Below, one piece after another: positions 43,601 through 51,096 of a stretch of DNA of 64,000 nucleotides (positions are counted from its first letter, which is position 1; each line of letters begins with the position of its first letter). Made by a program: the position numbers and the translations under genes. The notes below the pieces were generated by a model. That model saw only the letters and a list, made by a program, of their open reading frames with translations. It made no database searches and was not told the origin of the DNA. The stretch comes from CAXXOK01 sp001604115 (lineage in GTDB: Bacteria > Bacillota > Clostridia > Christensenellales > Aristaeellaceae): positions 1 to 64,000 of the forward strand of contig JAYFOV010000017.1 of the NCBI GenBank assembly GCA_034928535.1. The letters are read 5' to 3'.

Positions 43601-45196
43601 GATGGGCGGGTTGGTCACCTGCGCAAAGAGCTGATGGAAATAATCATACAGCAGCTGCGGGCGCTCCGAGAGCACCGCCAGCGGCAAATCTGCGCCCATG
43701 GCGCTGGTGGGCTCAATACCCTTATCCGCCATGGGGATGATCACGTTCTCCACCTGCTCGTTGGTGTAGCCAAAATTTTTCTGGAGCTGCCAGAGCGGTG
43801 CATCCAGCGCAGGGCATTCCGCCGCCTCGGGCAACACGTCAATGCCCACCTGGTATTGCTTGATCCAGTCTGCATAAGGATAGGTGGCGGCCATGCCGCT
43901 TTTGATCTCCGCATCGCTGATCACGCGGCCGGCTTCGGTATCCACCAGCAGCATACGGCCGGGGCGCAGGCGCTCTTTGCACACGATCTTTTCCGGCGGT
44001 ATGTCCAGCACCCCGGTTTCGCTGGCCAGAATGAGCATATCGTCCGTGGTGATGCAGTAGCGCGCCGGGCGCAGGCCGTTGCGGTCCAGCATCGCCAACG
44101 CCTGCACGCCGTTGGTCACGCCCATGGCGGCGGGCCCATCCCACGCGTCCATCACATGGCTGTGGAACTCATAAAAGGCCCGCAAATCAGGGGTTAGGGT
44201 CTTGTTCTTCTCCCAGGGCTCCGGGATCATCATCATGGCTGCATGCGCAAGGCTTCGGCCTGACAGCATCAGAAATTCCAGCGCGTTGTCAAACATGGCG
44301 CTGTCGCTGCCATCGTCATTGACGATGGGGAACACGCGCTTCACGTCATCGCCGAACACATCGGTCTGGATATGGCTCTGGCGGGCGTTCATGCGCTTCT
44401 GGTTGCCCAGGATGGTATTAATCTCGCCATTGTGGATGGTATAGCGGTTGGGGTGCGCGCGCTCCCAGCTGGGGAAGGTGTTGGTGGAGTAGCGGCTGTG
44501 CACCAGCGCGATGGCGGTGGTGTAATCCAAATCGCTCAGATCCAGGAACAGTTCGCCCACCTGCCGGGCTTGCAGCATGCCCTTGTACACAATGGTGCGG
44601 CAGCTTAGGCTGGCGATGTAAAAATCGCCTGGCTGGGTTTCCTTGGCATAGCGCAGGCGTTTTTCCGCCACCTTACGGATGAGGTAGAGCTTGCGTTCAA
44701 AGGCCAGATCACCCACTACATCGGCGCTCTTTTGCACAAATGCCTGCCGGATGACGGGCATGCAGGCCATGGCGGTCTTGCCCAACGTGGACGGGTTCAC
44801 CGGTACGGTGCGCCAGCCTAGGAAGGTCTGCCCAAATTCTGCAACGATCTCCTCAAAAACCTGCTCGATCGCAGTGCGGCGCGACTCGTCACGGGACAAA
44901 AAAAGCATGCCAACACCATACGCACCGGGCGCAGGCAGTACCATGCCTTCCAAGGGACAAGCCTTTCGGAAAAACGAATCTGGGATCTGGGTCAAAATGC
45001 CGGCGCCATCACCGGTATCCGGTTCCGCGCCCGTGCCTCCCCGGTGGGAAAGATGCACCAGCGCCTGCATGGCGTCCATCAGCACGGCATGGGAGCGCAC
45101 TCCCTTGATATTGGCGAGCATGCCAATGCCGCACGCGTCATGCTCATATTGCGGCGAGTACAGCCCTTGCTGTCGAGGCAAACCTTGATCCTTCAT
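40679..45196 (-). CDS. gltB: Glutamate synthase large subunit
   Basis: This 1505-residue protein is the alpha subunit of glutamate synthase. The class II glutaminase domain starts at Cys22 (HDACGIGML), exposed after removal of a 21-residue propeptide. The central and FMN/synthase domains follow (GGKSNSGEGGED, the loop-4 region SGYDGGTGASPRSSIKHAG), with three cysteines in CNLDSCPAGVATQ for the [3Fe-4S] cluster. The C-terminal GXGXG beta-helix region ends the protein. It makes glutamate from glutamine and 2-oxoglutarate. The ATG at 45196 has GGAGG 11 bases upstream. Length is normal for the family. Confidence 0.96.
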   Translation of the reverse strand: MKDQGLPRQQGLYSPQYEHDACGIGMLANIKGVRSHAVLMDAMQALVHLSHRGGTGAEPDTGDGAGILTQIPDSFFRKACPLEGMVLPAPGAYGVGMLFLSRDESRRTAIEQVFEEIVAEFGQTFLGWRTVPVNPSTLGKTAMACMPVIRQAFVQKSADVVGDLAFERKLYLIRKVAEKRLRYAKETQPGDFYIASLSCRTIVYKGMLQARQVGELFLDLSDLDYTTAIALVHSRYSTNTFPSWERAHPNRYTIHNGEINTILGNQKRMNARQSHIQTDVFGDDVKRVFPIVNDDGSDSAMFDNALEFLMLSGRSLAHAAMMMIPEPWEKNKTLTPDLRAFYEFHSHVMDAWDGPAAMGVTNGVQALAMLDRNGLRPARYCITTDDMLILASETGVLDIPPEKIVCKERLRPGRMLLVDTEAGRVISDAEIKSGMAATYPYADWIKQYQVGIDVLPEAAECPALDAPLWQLQKNFGYTNEQVENVIIPMADKGIEPTSAMGADLPLAVLSERPQLLYDYFHQLFAQVTNPPIDAIREEIVTSTRVYIGSEGNLLAPSPASCRQIKLASPLMTDADMAKVKTLDQVGFKPCVLSILYPVAEGGQGLQAAMQRIYAELDRQFDAGASIFILSDRGVDEAHAAIPALLAVSGVQAHTIRRGIRTQLSILLESGEPSEVHHFALLVGYGCTAINPYLALATVTDAVNRGKLKGQTLEEAQAHYNKAVVKGIVKVMSKMGISTVQSYRGAQIFEAVGLSRALIDEYFPETVSPIGGIGLEGIARENAARHDAAFHDPLGEETLEAGSVMQWRNGEEYHMYNPETIHLLQQACWTDDYSVFKQYSQSLDGSQDKATIRSLLDFVPAAQPVPIEEVETVESLCKRFKTGAMSYGSLSQEAHECMAIAMNRIGGKSNSGEGGEDEGRYEALPNGDSKSSAIKQVASGRFGVTSNYLVHAQELQIKMAQGAKPGEGGQLPGNKVYPWIAKTRHSTAGVGLISPPPHHDIYSIEDLAELIFDLKNANRKARVSVKLVSEAGVGTIAAGVAKGLSDVILISGYDGGTGASPRSSIKHAGLPWELGLAETHQTLMLNQLRSRVVVETDGKLMTGRDVAIAALLGAEEFGFATAPLVTMGCIMMRVCNLDSCPAGVATQNPELRKRFKGKPEYVISFMRFIAQELREIMAQLGFRTLNEMVGRVDRLKKSDALTHWKHQDIDLAPVLYAPEGFVDAPRYASEKQFWPLGHTLDETLLEVLAEPALAGERQVVAKLPIHNTDRAAGTILGSMLTLRHGEAGLAKDSILISFEGSAGQSFGAFLPKGVSFSLAGDCNDYMGKGLSGGILSVYPPKGCNFVPQENVIIGNVALYGATGGEVYVNGVAGERFGVRNSGALAVVEGVGDHGCEYMTGGRVLVLGRTGRNFAAGMSGGIAYVFDVDGSFRDRCNTEMVLLEALDDPDEVIQVKSWIQQHVEHTGSALARDIIAQWGSAVRRFVKVLPIEYKRYLMQQKEVRNHG

Positions 45197-45285
45197 ATCT
45201 ACTTCGTCCTCCGCTCCGCGCTCATGGGGAAAGGTGGTCAATGCAGCGTTCGCTACCAAAATTGACCCGTCCCGAGCGTTGTTGT

Positions 45286-45314
45286 ATTATAGCATCCCCC
45301 TCCCATGCCAGCAA
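45286..45314 (-). promoter_or_regulatory. Promoter of gltBD
   Basis: TTGCTG (complement of 45309-45314) and TATAAT (complement of 45286-45291) are 17 bases apart, about 90 bases upstream of gltB. No nitrogen-regulator site was recognised. Confidence 0.75.
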
Positions 45315-45386
45315 CCGCTGAACAGAGGAAATACATGATCGTCAAGCCTTGGACAAACGGGGCTGCCTGTACATGCGAATTTGCGT

Positions 45387-45416
45387 TTGCCCTGCCGAAA
45401 GCGCTTATGGTATAAT
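45387..45416 (+). promoter_or_regulatory. Promoter of tex
   Basis: TTGCCC (45387-45392) and a perfect TATAAT (45411-45416) are 18 bases apart. They lie about 240 bases before tex. Confidence 0.65.
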
Positions 45417-45422
45417 AGATGG

Positions 45423-45654
45423 CATGTTTTCACGAGCGTGCAGGCTGTATAAGCAATCCTGCCGGACTGCTGTGGTTACCCGCAACCTGACCCACTGGGC
45501 CGCCTGGTTGGTTCGGCATCAGGCCAGGGAGGTTCCCTGCGCCAAAGAGGCCGTGCCCTCAGCGCACAACCGCTTGGCGGCGGTGTTAAACAGGCTGAGC
45601 GGGCTACCGCAAACGCACACAACGTTGCAAACAGGAAAGGAACATCGCGCAAAT
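45423..45654 (+). other. Long structured leader of tex
   Basis: The expected transcript has an untranslated region of about 230 bases, much longer than needed. It contains short hairpins: GCAGG/CCTGC (45441-45463 region), GCCTG/CAGGC (about 45501-45523) and CAGGGA/TCCCTG (45526-45540). No T-run terminator is visible. It matches no riboswitch or small RNA that I recognise. AGGAAAGG (45633-45640) is the only ribosome binding site, 14 bases before the ATG. Confidence 0.4.
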
Positions 45655-47811
45655 ATGGATATGCTCACCATCCTATGCAAGGAATTTTCTCTGCAACCCG
45701 TTCATTGCCAAAACGTGATTGCCCTGATTGACGATGGCAATACCATCCCCTTCATTGCCCGCTACCGTAAGGAAATGACGGGCTCCATGGACGATCAGCT
45801 CCTGCGCGAGGTATATGAACGCCTGATGTACCTGCGCAATTTGGACAAGCGCCGCGAGGAAATCAAAGCCAGCCTGAGCGAGCAGGGCGTGCTGCAGGAG
45901 GAGTTGGCCGCAAAGCTGACTGCCGCCGTGATCCTTGCGGAGCTGGAGGATATTTACCGCCCCTTCCGCCCCAAGCGCCGTACCCGCGCCACCATTGCCA
46001 AGGAAAAGGGGCTGGAGCCGCTTTCCCTGGCACTGCTGATGCAGCAAGAAAAACAAAAATCGCTGGCGGAGCTGGCAGCGCCTTTCCTGGATGCGGAAAA
46101 GGGCGTGACCACTGTGGAGGAAGCCCTGGCAGGCGCACGGGACATCATTGCCGAGCAGATGAGCGATGATGCGGATGTCCGCAAGGCGGTGCGCGCGCTG
46201 GCCAACCAACGCGGCGTGGTGCAAACCGGCAAGGCTAAGGATGAGGACAGCGTCTATGCCATGTACTATGATTTCAAACAGGATCTTCGCACGCTGCCCG
46301 GGCATCGGATTTTGGCCATCAACCGCGGGGAGCGCGAGGGCTTCCTGAAGGTGAGCACCAACCTGGACAATGCCGCCAGCGTGGCTGTGCTTTCCAAGGC
46401 GTTTGTGCGGGAAGGCAGCGTAACCACCGCGCAGGTGCAAATGGCGGCAGACGATGCCTGGCAACGGCTCATTTCCCCCAGCATCGAGCGGGAAGTGCGC
46501 ACTGAGCTGACCGACAAAGCCAGCACCGCCGCCGTGCAGGTGTTCCGCAAGAACCTGCACCAGCTGCTCATGGCTCCGCCCGTCAAAGGCCGTGTGACCC
46601 TGGGGGTGGATCCGGGCTTCCGCACCGGCTGCAAGTTGGCCGTGGTGGATGAAAACGGCAAGGTGCTGGCCACCGGCGTGGGGCATTTTACCCTTCCCGG
46701 GCAAGATGCCGCCAAGGCGCGCGCAAAAGCAGATATTGTTGCGCTGTGCAAAAAATTCGGCGTCAATGCCATCGCTATCGGCAACGGTACCGCCAGCCGC
46801 GAGGCGGAGCAGTTTATCGTGTCCCTGTTGCCGGAGCTACCGCAGGGCGCAGCCTATATGATCGTGAGTGAAGCGGGCGCATCCGTCTATTCCGCCAGCA
46901 AGCTGGCAGCCGAGGAGTTTCCGCAGTTTGACGTGTCCCTGCGCAGCGCGGTCAGCATTGCGCGCCGCATGCAGGACCCCCTGGCCGAGCTGGTCAAGAT
47001 CGACCCCAAGGCCATCGGGGTGGGTCAATACCAGCACGACCTCAAGGAAAGCGAGCTCAACGAGGCGCTCAAGGGCGTGGTGGAAGGCTGCGTGAACAGC
47101 GTGGGCGTGGAGGTTTCCACCGCATCGGCGGCGCTGCTGAGCTATGTGGCAGGCATTGGCCCTGCGCTGGCCAAGAACATTGTCGCCTATCGGGAGGAAA
47201 ACGGTATTAAATCCCGCGCGGAGCTGAAAAAGGTGCCCAAGCTCGGCCCCAAGGCATTTGAACAATGCGCAGGCTTCATTCGCGTGGCGGACAGCAAGAA
47301 TGTGCTGGACGCGACCGCAGTGCACCCAGAGAGTTATGATGCCGCCAAGGCATTGCTCGCGGCGCTGGGCTATGCCCTGAGCGATGTGCGCGCCGGCAGC
47401 TTGAGCGATTTGCAAACCCGTGCGGACGAAAAAGGCATCAAGGCTTTGGCGGCAGAACTGGCCGTGGGCGAGCCCACCCTGCGCGACATTCTGCGGGAGC
47501 TGCAAAAGCCCGGCCGTGACCCGCGTGATGATTTGCCCAAACCCATCCTGCGCACCGATGTGCTGGATATCAAGGATCTGCAGCCCGGCATGGAGCTCAT
47601 GGGCACTGTGCGCAACGTGATCGATTTTGGCGCTTTTGTGGATATCGGCGTGCATCAGGATGGGCTAGTGCACATCAGCCGCATGGTCACGCGTTTTATC
47701 AAGCACCCCAGCGAGGTGCTCAAGGTCGGCGATATCGTCAAGGTGTGGGTAGTTGAGGTGGATGTGAAAAAACAGCGCATCGCCCTGACCATGCTGCCGC
47801 CCAAGGCGTGA
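45655..47811 (+). CDS. tex: RNA-binding transcription accessory protein Tex
   Basis: This 718-residue protein is full-length Tex. The N-terminal helical region (1-320) includes IPFIARYRKEMTGSMDDQLLREV. The YqgF/RNase H-like domain starts at VTLGVDPGFRTGCKLAVVD (about 318). The helix-hairpin-helix part includes ELKKVPKLGPKAFEQCAGFI, and the C-terminal S1 domain reads MELMGTVRNVIDFGAFVDIGVHQDGLVHIS. Tex binds nucleic acid and influences transcription and toxin gene expression in other bacteria. The ATG at 45655 fits the family N-terminus. The gene is probably monocistronic, with no clear terminator before the lysine riboswitch promoter. Confidence 0.95.
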   Translation: MDMLTILCKEFSLQPVHCQNVIALIDDGNTIPFIARYRKEMTGSMDDQLLREVYERLMYLRNLDKRREEIKASLSEQGVLQEELAAKLTAAVILAELEDIYRPFRPKRRTRATIAKEKGLEPLSLALLMQQEKQKSLAELAAPFLDAEKGVTTVEEALAGARDIIAEQMSDDADVRKAVRALANQRGVVQTGKAKDEDSVYAMYYDFKQDLRTLPGHRILAINRGEREGFLKVSTNLDNAASVAVLSKAFVREGSVTTAQVQMAADDAWQRLISPSIEREVRTELTDKASTAAVQVFRKNLHQLLMAPPVKGRVTLGVDPGFRTGCKLAVVDENGKVLATGVGHFTLPGQDAAKARAKADIVALCKKFGVNAIAIGNGTASREAEQFIVSLLPELPQGAAYMIVSEAGASVYSASKLAAEEFPQFDVSLRSAVSIARRMQDPLAELVKIDPKAIGVGQYQHDLKESELNEALKGVVEGCVNSVGVEVSTASAALLSYVAGIGPALAKNIVAYREENGIKSRAELKKVPKLGPKAFEQCAGFIRVADSKNVLDATAVHPESYDAAKALLAALGYALSDVRAGSLSDLQTRADEKGIKALAAELAVGEPTLRDILRELQKPGRDPRDDLPKPILRTDVLDIKDLQPGMELMGTVRNVIDFGAFVDIGVHQDGLVHISRMVTRFIKHPSEVLKVGDIVKVWVVEVDVKKQRIALTMLPPKA

Positions 47812-47869
47812 CACGCGTGTAGGCCTGCACCGCCGGTATGTACTTTGCATGTTTTTTCGCCGGTTGGTA

Positions 47870-47897
47870 TTGACTTGCCCCGTTTTTCCCTTACAAT
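47870..47897 (+). promoter_or_regulatory. Promoter of the lysine ABC transporter
   Basis: TTGACT (47870-47875) and TACAAT (47892-47897) are separated by 16 bases. Transcription would begin just before the riboswitch. Confidence 0.75.
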
Positions 47898-47930
47898 GGA
47901 GCACAGTAGCCATGTGGTTTCCCATATGGC

Positions 47931-48100
47931 TGAATAGAGGCGCAGGTGTCATAAGTACCCCGCAGGAGTCCTTCGCGGACGAAGATGGCGGGCAAAAGGG
48001 GCAACTGCCGAAGTGGAAGCCAGCGCGAAGCGGCCTTGCACTGGGCGGTGTGGGAGAAGATCCCGCCGACTGTCACGGCGGTGCCGTGGAGCGCTATTCA
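47931..48100 (+). ncRNA. Lysine riboswitch (L box)
   Basis: The leader contains the conserved L-box blocks in order: AGAGGCGC, AAGTACC, AAAGGGGCAACTGCCGAAG, GCCGACTGTCAC and GGAGCGCTATTC. The closing helix P1 is formed by TGAATAG (47931-47937) and CTATTCA (48094-48100). It binds L-lysine and, through the terminator hairpin that follows, lowers expression of the transporter when lysine is plentiful. Confidence 0.93.
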
Positions 48101-48138
48101 AAACGTTCTGCTTCTTGCTCGTATCAGAAGATAGAATC

Positions 48139-48165
48139 GGCGAAGGCGCAAGCCTTCGCCTTTTT
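48139..48165 (+). terminator. Riboswitch-controlled terminator
   Basis: GGCGAAGGC-gcaa-GCCTTCGCC (48139-48160) is followed by TTTTT. It is the expression platform of the lysine riboswitch, 38 bases after the aptamer and 38 bases before the binding-protein start. Confidence 0.92.
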
Positions 48166-48203
48166 CTATACACCCGAAAGTATGCATGAGGAGGCCACCC
48201 CAC

Positions 48204-49010
48204 ATGAAAAAGACCGTATCCATCCTGCTCGCCCTCACCCTGCTGCTCACCGGCGCAGCCGCGCTGGCGGAAGGCACCCTGCGCGTGGGCATGGAATGCG
48301 CCTATGCGCCCTATAACTGGACCCAGGCCGATGCCGGCGAGTTTACCGTGCCCATTGAGGGCGGCGCAGGCTATGCCGATGGGTATGATGTGCAGATCGC
48401 CAAAACCATCGCAGAGGGGCTTGGCAAAGAGCTGGTCATCGTCAAAACCGAGTGGGATGGCCTTCCCCCTGCCGTGACCAGCGGCGCGATCGACGCCATC
48501 ATCGCGGGCATGAGCCCCACGGAGGAGCGCAAGGCGACCTTGGACTTCACCGATCCCTACTATCTGGTGGATATGGTTATCGTGGTCAAAAAGGACGGCC
48601 CCTTTGCTGCTGCTACCTCCCTTGCGGATTTCAGCGGCGCGGCGCTTACTGCGCAGCTGAACACCACGCATTATGACGTGATCGATCAGATCGCCGGCGT
48701 GACCAAGCTCCCCGCCATGGACACCTTCCCCGCCATGATCGTAGCCCTGCGCAGCGGCGCGATCGACGGCTACATTGCTGAGCGCCCCGGCGCACTGGCG
48801 GACACCACGGCCAACCCTGAGCTTACCTTTGTGGCGTTTGAGCAGGGCAAGGGCTTTGACGTCGCGCTGGAAGATACTTTGATTTCCATTGGCCTGAACA
48901 AGGGCAGCGAGCTGGTCGCACCCATCAACACAGTGCTGGCCGGCCTGGATCAGGCGACCCGCGACCAGATGATGAGCGATGCCATCAGCCGCCAACCGCT
49001 GGCGCAGTAA
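48204..49010 (+). CDS. Lysine/polar amino acid ABC transporter binding protein
   Basis: This 268-residue exported protein has a signal peptide (KKTVSILLALTLLLTGAAALA, cleavage near LAEG) without a lipobox cysteine. The mature domain is a family 3 amino acid-binding protein: LRVGMECAYAPYNW, GYDVQIAKTIAEGLGKEL, DAIIAGMSPTEERKATLDFTDPYY. Residues such as the Arg in EERK and the DFTDPYY stretch contact the amino acid carboxylate and amine in relatives. The lysine riboswitch upstream points to lysine as substrate. GAGGAGG lies before the ATG at 48204. It is followed by a hairpin and then the permease. Confidence 0.9.
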   Translation: MKKTVSILLALTLLLTGAAALAEGTLRVGMECAYAPYNWTQADAGEFTVPIEGGAGYADGYDVQIAKTIAEGLGKELVIVKTEWDGLPPAVTSGAIDAIIAGMSPTEERKATLDFTDPYYLVDMVIVVKKDGPFAAATSLADFSGAALTAQLNTTHYDVIDQIAGVTKLPAMDTFPAMIVALRSGAIDGYIAERPGALADTTANPELTFVAFEQGKGFDVALEDTLISIGLNKGSELVAPINTVLAGLDQATRDQMMSDAISRQPLAQ

Positions 49011-49028
49011 TCCTACCCTACCCTATCC

Positions 49029-49060
49029 GGGGAACGCGTACCCGACCGGGCGCGTTCCCC
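49029..49060 (+). repeat. Intercistronic hairpin
   Basis: A perfect 10-bp stem, GGGGAACGCG/CGCGTTCCCC, lies between the binding-protein and permease genes. It lacks a close T run and may protect the upstream mRNA end, giving more binding protein than permease, or cause partial termination. Confidence 0.6.
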
Positions 49061-49086
49061 TATCGTCGTTTTTCGGAGGTTGAAAC

Positions 49087-49881
49087 ATGCAGCTGCCATC
49101 GTCCTTTTTTGGTTGGGTAGGCTTCCTGCTGGAGAAATACGGCAACCTGTTCCTGCTGGGCACCGGCATGACCTTACTGATCTCGCTCACCGGCACCGTG
49201 ATCGGCTTTGTGATCGGGCTGATCGTCGCCACGCTGCGCACCATTCCCGTCAACCGGCGCACGCCGGGCACGGTCCGTGCACTCAAGGCGCTGCTCAATG
49301 TGTTGCTGAACCTTTACATTGAGGTGTTTCGCGGCACGCCGATGATCGTTCAGGCAATGGTCATCTACTATGGTGCCATGCAGGCCGGCCTTATTGCGCG
49401 CGGCACGCCGATTCCGGTGGTGGCGATTTTCATCGTGTCCATCAACACCGGCGCATATATGGCGGAAATCATCCGCGGCGGCATCATCAGCGTGGATAAG
49501 GGACAAAAGGAAGCCGCGCAGGCGATAGGCATGACGCACTGGCAAAGCATGGTGAGCGTGGTACTGCCCCAGGCCGTACGCAACATCATGCCCTCCATCG
49601 GCAATGAGTTTGTGGTCAATATCAAGGATTCCAGCGTGCTCAACGTGATCGCGGTCAGCGAGCTGTTTTTCATGAGCAAATCGGCGGCCGGCGCCTACCT
49701 CCGCTATTTCGAGGTTTTTGCCATCACCGCTGTGATCTACCTGATCCTGACCTTTACCGTAACGCGCATCCTACGGCTTATCGAGCGTAAAATGGATGGC
49801 AGCGCTACCTATACCATTTTAGGCTCCCAGACCTTCAGCCAGAGCGCCATCACAATCCGGGAAGAGAAGAAGGAGGGCTGA
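49087..49881 (+). CDS. Amino acid ABC transporter permease
   Basis: This 264-residue membrane protein of the His/Glu/Gln/Arg permease family has about five segments. LFLLGTGMTLLISLTGTVIGF near residue 20 and EVFRGTPMIVQAMVIYYG are typical. The EAA loop is KEAAQAIGMTHWQSMVSVVLPQA. It forms a homodimeric channel with the ATPase encoded next. GGAGG precedes the ATG. It ends three bases before the ATPase start codon. Lysine is the likely cargo given the riboswitch. Confidence 0.92.
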   Translation: MQLPSSFFGWVGFLLEKYGNLFLLGTGMTLLISLTGTVIGFVIGLIVATLRTIPVNRRTPGTVRALKALLNVLLNLYIEVFRGTPMIVQAMVIYYGAMQAGLIARGTPIPVVAIFIVSINTGAYMAEIIRGGIISVDKGQKEAAQAIGMTHWQSMVSVVLPQAVRNIMPSIGNEFVVNIKDSSVLNVIAVSELFFMSKSAAGAYLRYFEVFAITAVIYLILTFTVTRILRLIERKMDGSATYTILGSQTFSQSAITIREEKKEG

Positions 49882-49884
49882 GTG

Positions 49885-50628
49885 ATGCAAGAGCCGTCGT
49901 ATGTGCTGGAGATCAGCCATCTGAACAAGTGTTTTGGCACGCATGAAGTGCTCACAGATATTTCCTTTACCGTGCAAACGGGGGATGTGACCTGCATCAT
50001 TGGCGCAAGCGGCTCGGGCAAAAGCACGCTGCTGCGGTGCATCAATTTTCTGGAAGATCCGACAGCCGGGCAGATCCTGTTCCACGGCCGGGATGCCGAA
50101 ACGCAGTGGAAGCGGGCGGAGTACCATGCCAAAGTGGGTATGGTGTTCCAGAGCTTTAATCTTTTCAACAATATGACGGTGCTTGACAACTGCGTGGCCG
50201 GCCAGGTGAAGGTGCTTGGGCGTGACCGCAAGACCGCTGTGCAAAAATCCGTCCAGTATCTGGACAAGGTAGGCATGGCGCCCTACCAGAACGCCCGCCC
50301 CGCGCAGCTTTCCGGCGGCCAAAAACAGCGCGTGGCCATTGCCCGAGCGCTGGCGATGGATCCGGAGGTGCTGCTGTTTGATGAACCCACCAGCGCGCTG
50401 GATCCGGAAATGGTCGGTGAGGTGCTGGCCGTGATGCGCGATCTGGCGCAGGGCGGGCTCACCATGCTCATTGTAACCCACGAGATGAGCTTTGCCCGCG
50501 ATGTGGCCAACCGCGTCATCTTTATGGATCAAGGGCTGATCGCTGAGGACGGCGCCCCCAGCGAGATATTCACCCAGCCCAAGCAAGCCCGCACACGCGA
50601 GTTTTTGAGCCGTGTGCTCAATCGGTAA
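49885..50628 (+). CDS. Amino acid ABC transporter ATPase
   Basis: This 247-residue ATPase is of the HisP/GlnQ type: Walker A GASGSGKST, Q-loop MVFQSFNLFNNMTVL, signature LSGGQKQRVAIARAL, Walker B VLLFDEPTSALDPEMV and H-loop IVTHEMSFA. It powers the lysine importer. The ATG at 49885 has GGAGGG seven bases upstream; a GTG at 49882 is too close. It is the last gene of the riboswitch-controlled operon. Confidence 0.93.
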   Translation: MQEPSYVLEISHLNKCFGTHEVLTDISFTVQTGDVTCIIGASGSGKSTLLRCINFLEDPTAGQILFHGRDAETQWKRAEYHAKVGMVFQSFNLFNNMTVLDNCVAGQVKVLGRDRKTAVQKSVQYLDKVGMAPYQNARPAQLSGGQKQRVAIARALAMDPEVLLFDEPTSALDPEMVGEVLAVMRDLAQGGLTMLIVTHEMSFARDVANRVIFMDQGLIAEDGAPSEIFTQPKQARTREFLSRVLNR

Positions 50629-50676
50629 CCGCACCGCCCCAACAGCGTTGGCCGTTATGGCTGGCTGTGGGGACGC

Positions 50677-50726
50677 GCAGGGGTTTCACCCCTGCACCCT
50701 GACAAGGGCTCCCGCCCTTGACCCAT
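50677..50726. repeat. 50-bp double-hairpin repeat, copy 1
   Basis: This 50-base unit contains two hairpins: GCAGGGG-TTTCA-CCCCTGC and CAAGGGC-TCCC-GCCCTTG. A second copy, about 90 percent identical (five differences), starts 148 bases later. It may be one of many dispersed copies in this genome and could act as a terminator or mRNA-end structure for the lysine transporter operon. Confidence 0.75.
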
Positions 50727-50824
50727 CCTATGGGACAAAAGGAAACGCGGCAGGGGACAATGCGCCCTTGTCGCGCTTCCTTTTATATGAGCGAAAGGTT
50801 TTCTGCTCTGCTCTCCAAGGGCGG

Positions 50825-50874
50825 GCAGGGGTTTCTCCCCTGCACCCTGACAAGGGCTTTTGCCCTTGTCCCAT
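50825..50874. repeat. 50-bp double-hairpin repeat, copy 2
   Basis: This is the second copy of the unit at 50677-50726. Most differences fall in hairpin loops (TCCC becomes TTTT), so the stems are conserved. The DNA from 50875 to 51096 shows no gene or clear signal. Confidence 0.75.
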
Positions 50875-51096
50875 AGGGGAAAGAAGAAACTCGGCATCGC
50901 GCCTGCACTTATGCCACGCTTGGTATGCTTAAGCCCAGTACAGCATGCAGTTCCCAAGTCAGCGCCGCACGAGGTGTGTCAAGCGCATAGTACACCCGAT
51001 TGGCGCAGGAAGCGCGGATGCGACCGCCGCGCACATTCCCGCCCCAGATATCAGACGCCGTGCTTGCCCTCCTAGGGTTCCCAAAACCTTCCTCTG

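Noticed and set aside
42677..44197. Long open frame antisense to gltB
   Set aside because: gltB is complete and conserved through this region; the antisense frame is a composition artefact.
45423..45654. tex leader as 6S RNA, SRP RNA or RNase P RNA
   Set aside because: Conserved blocks of SRP RNA and RNase P RNA are absent, and the expected long closing stem of 6S RNA could not be formed.
50677..50874. Two-copy repeat as a CRISPR array
   Set aside because: There are only two imperfect copies 148 bases apart, with internal hairpins and no cas genes.
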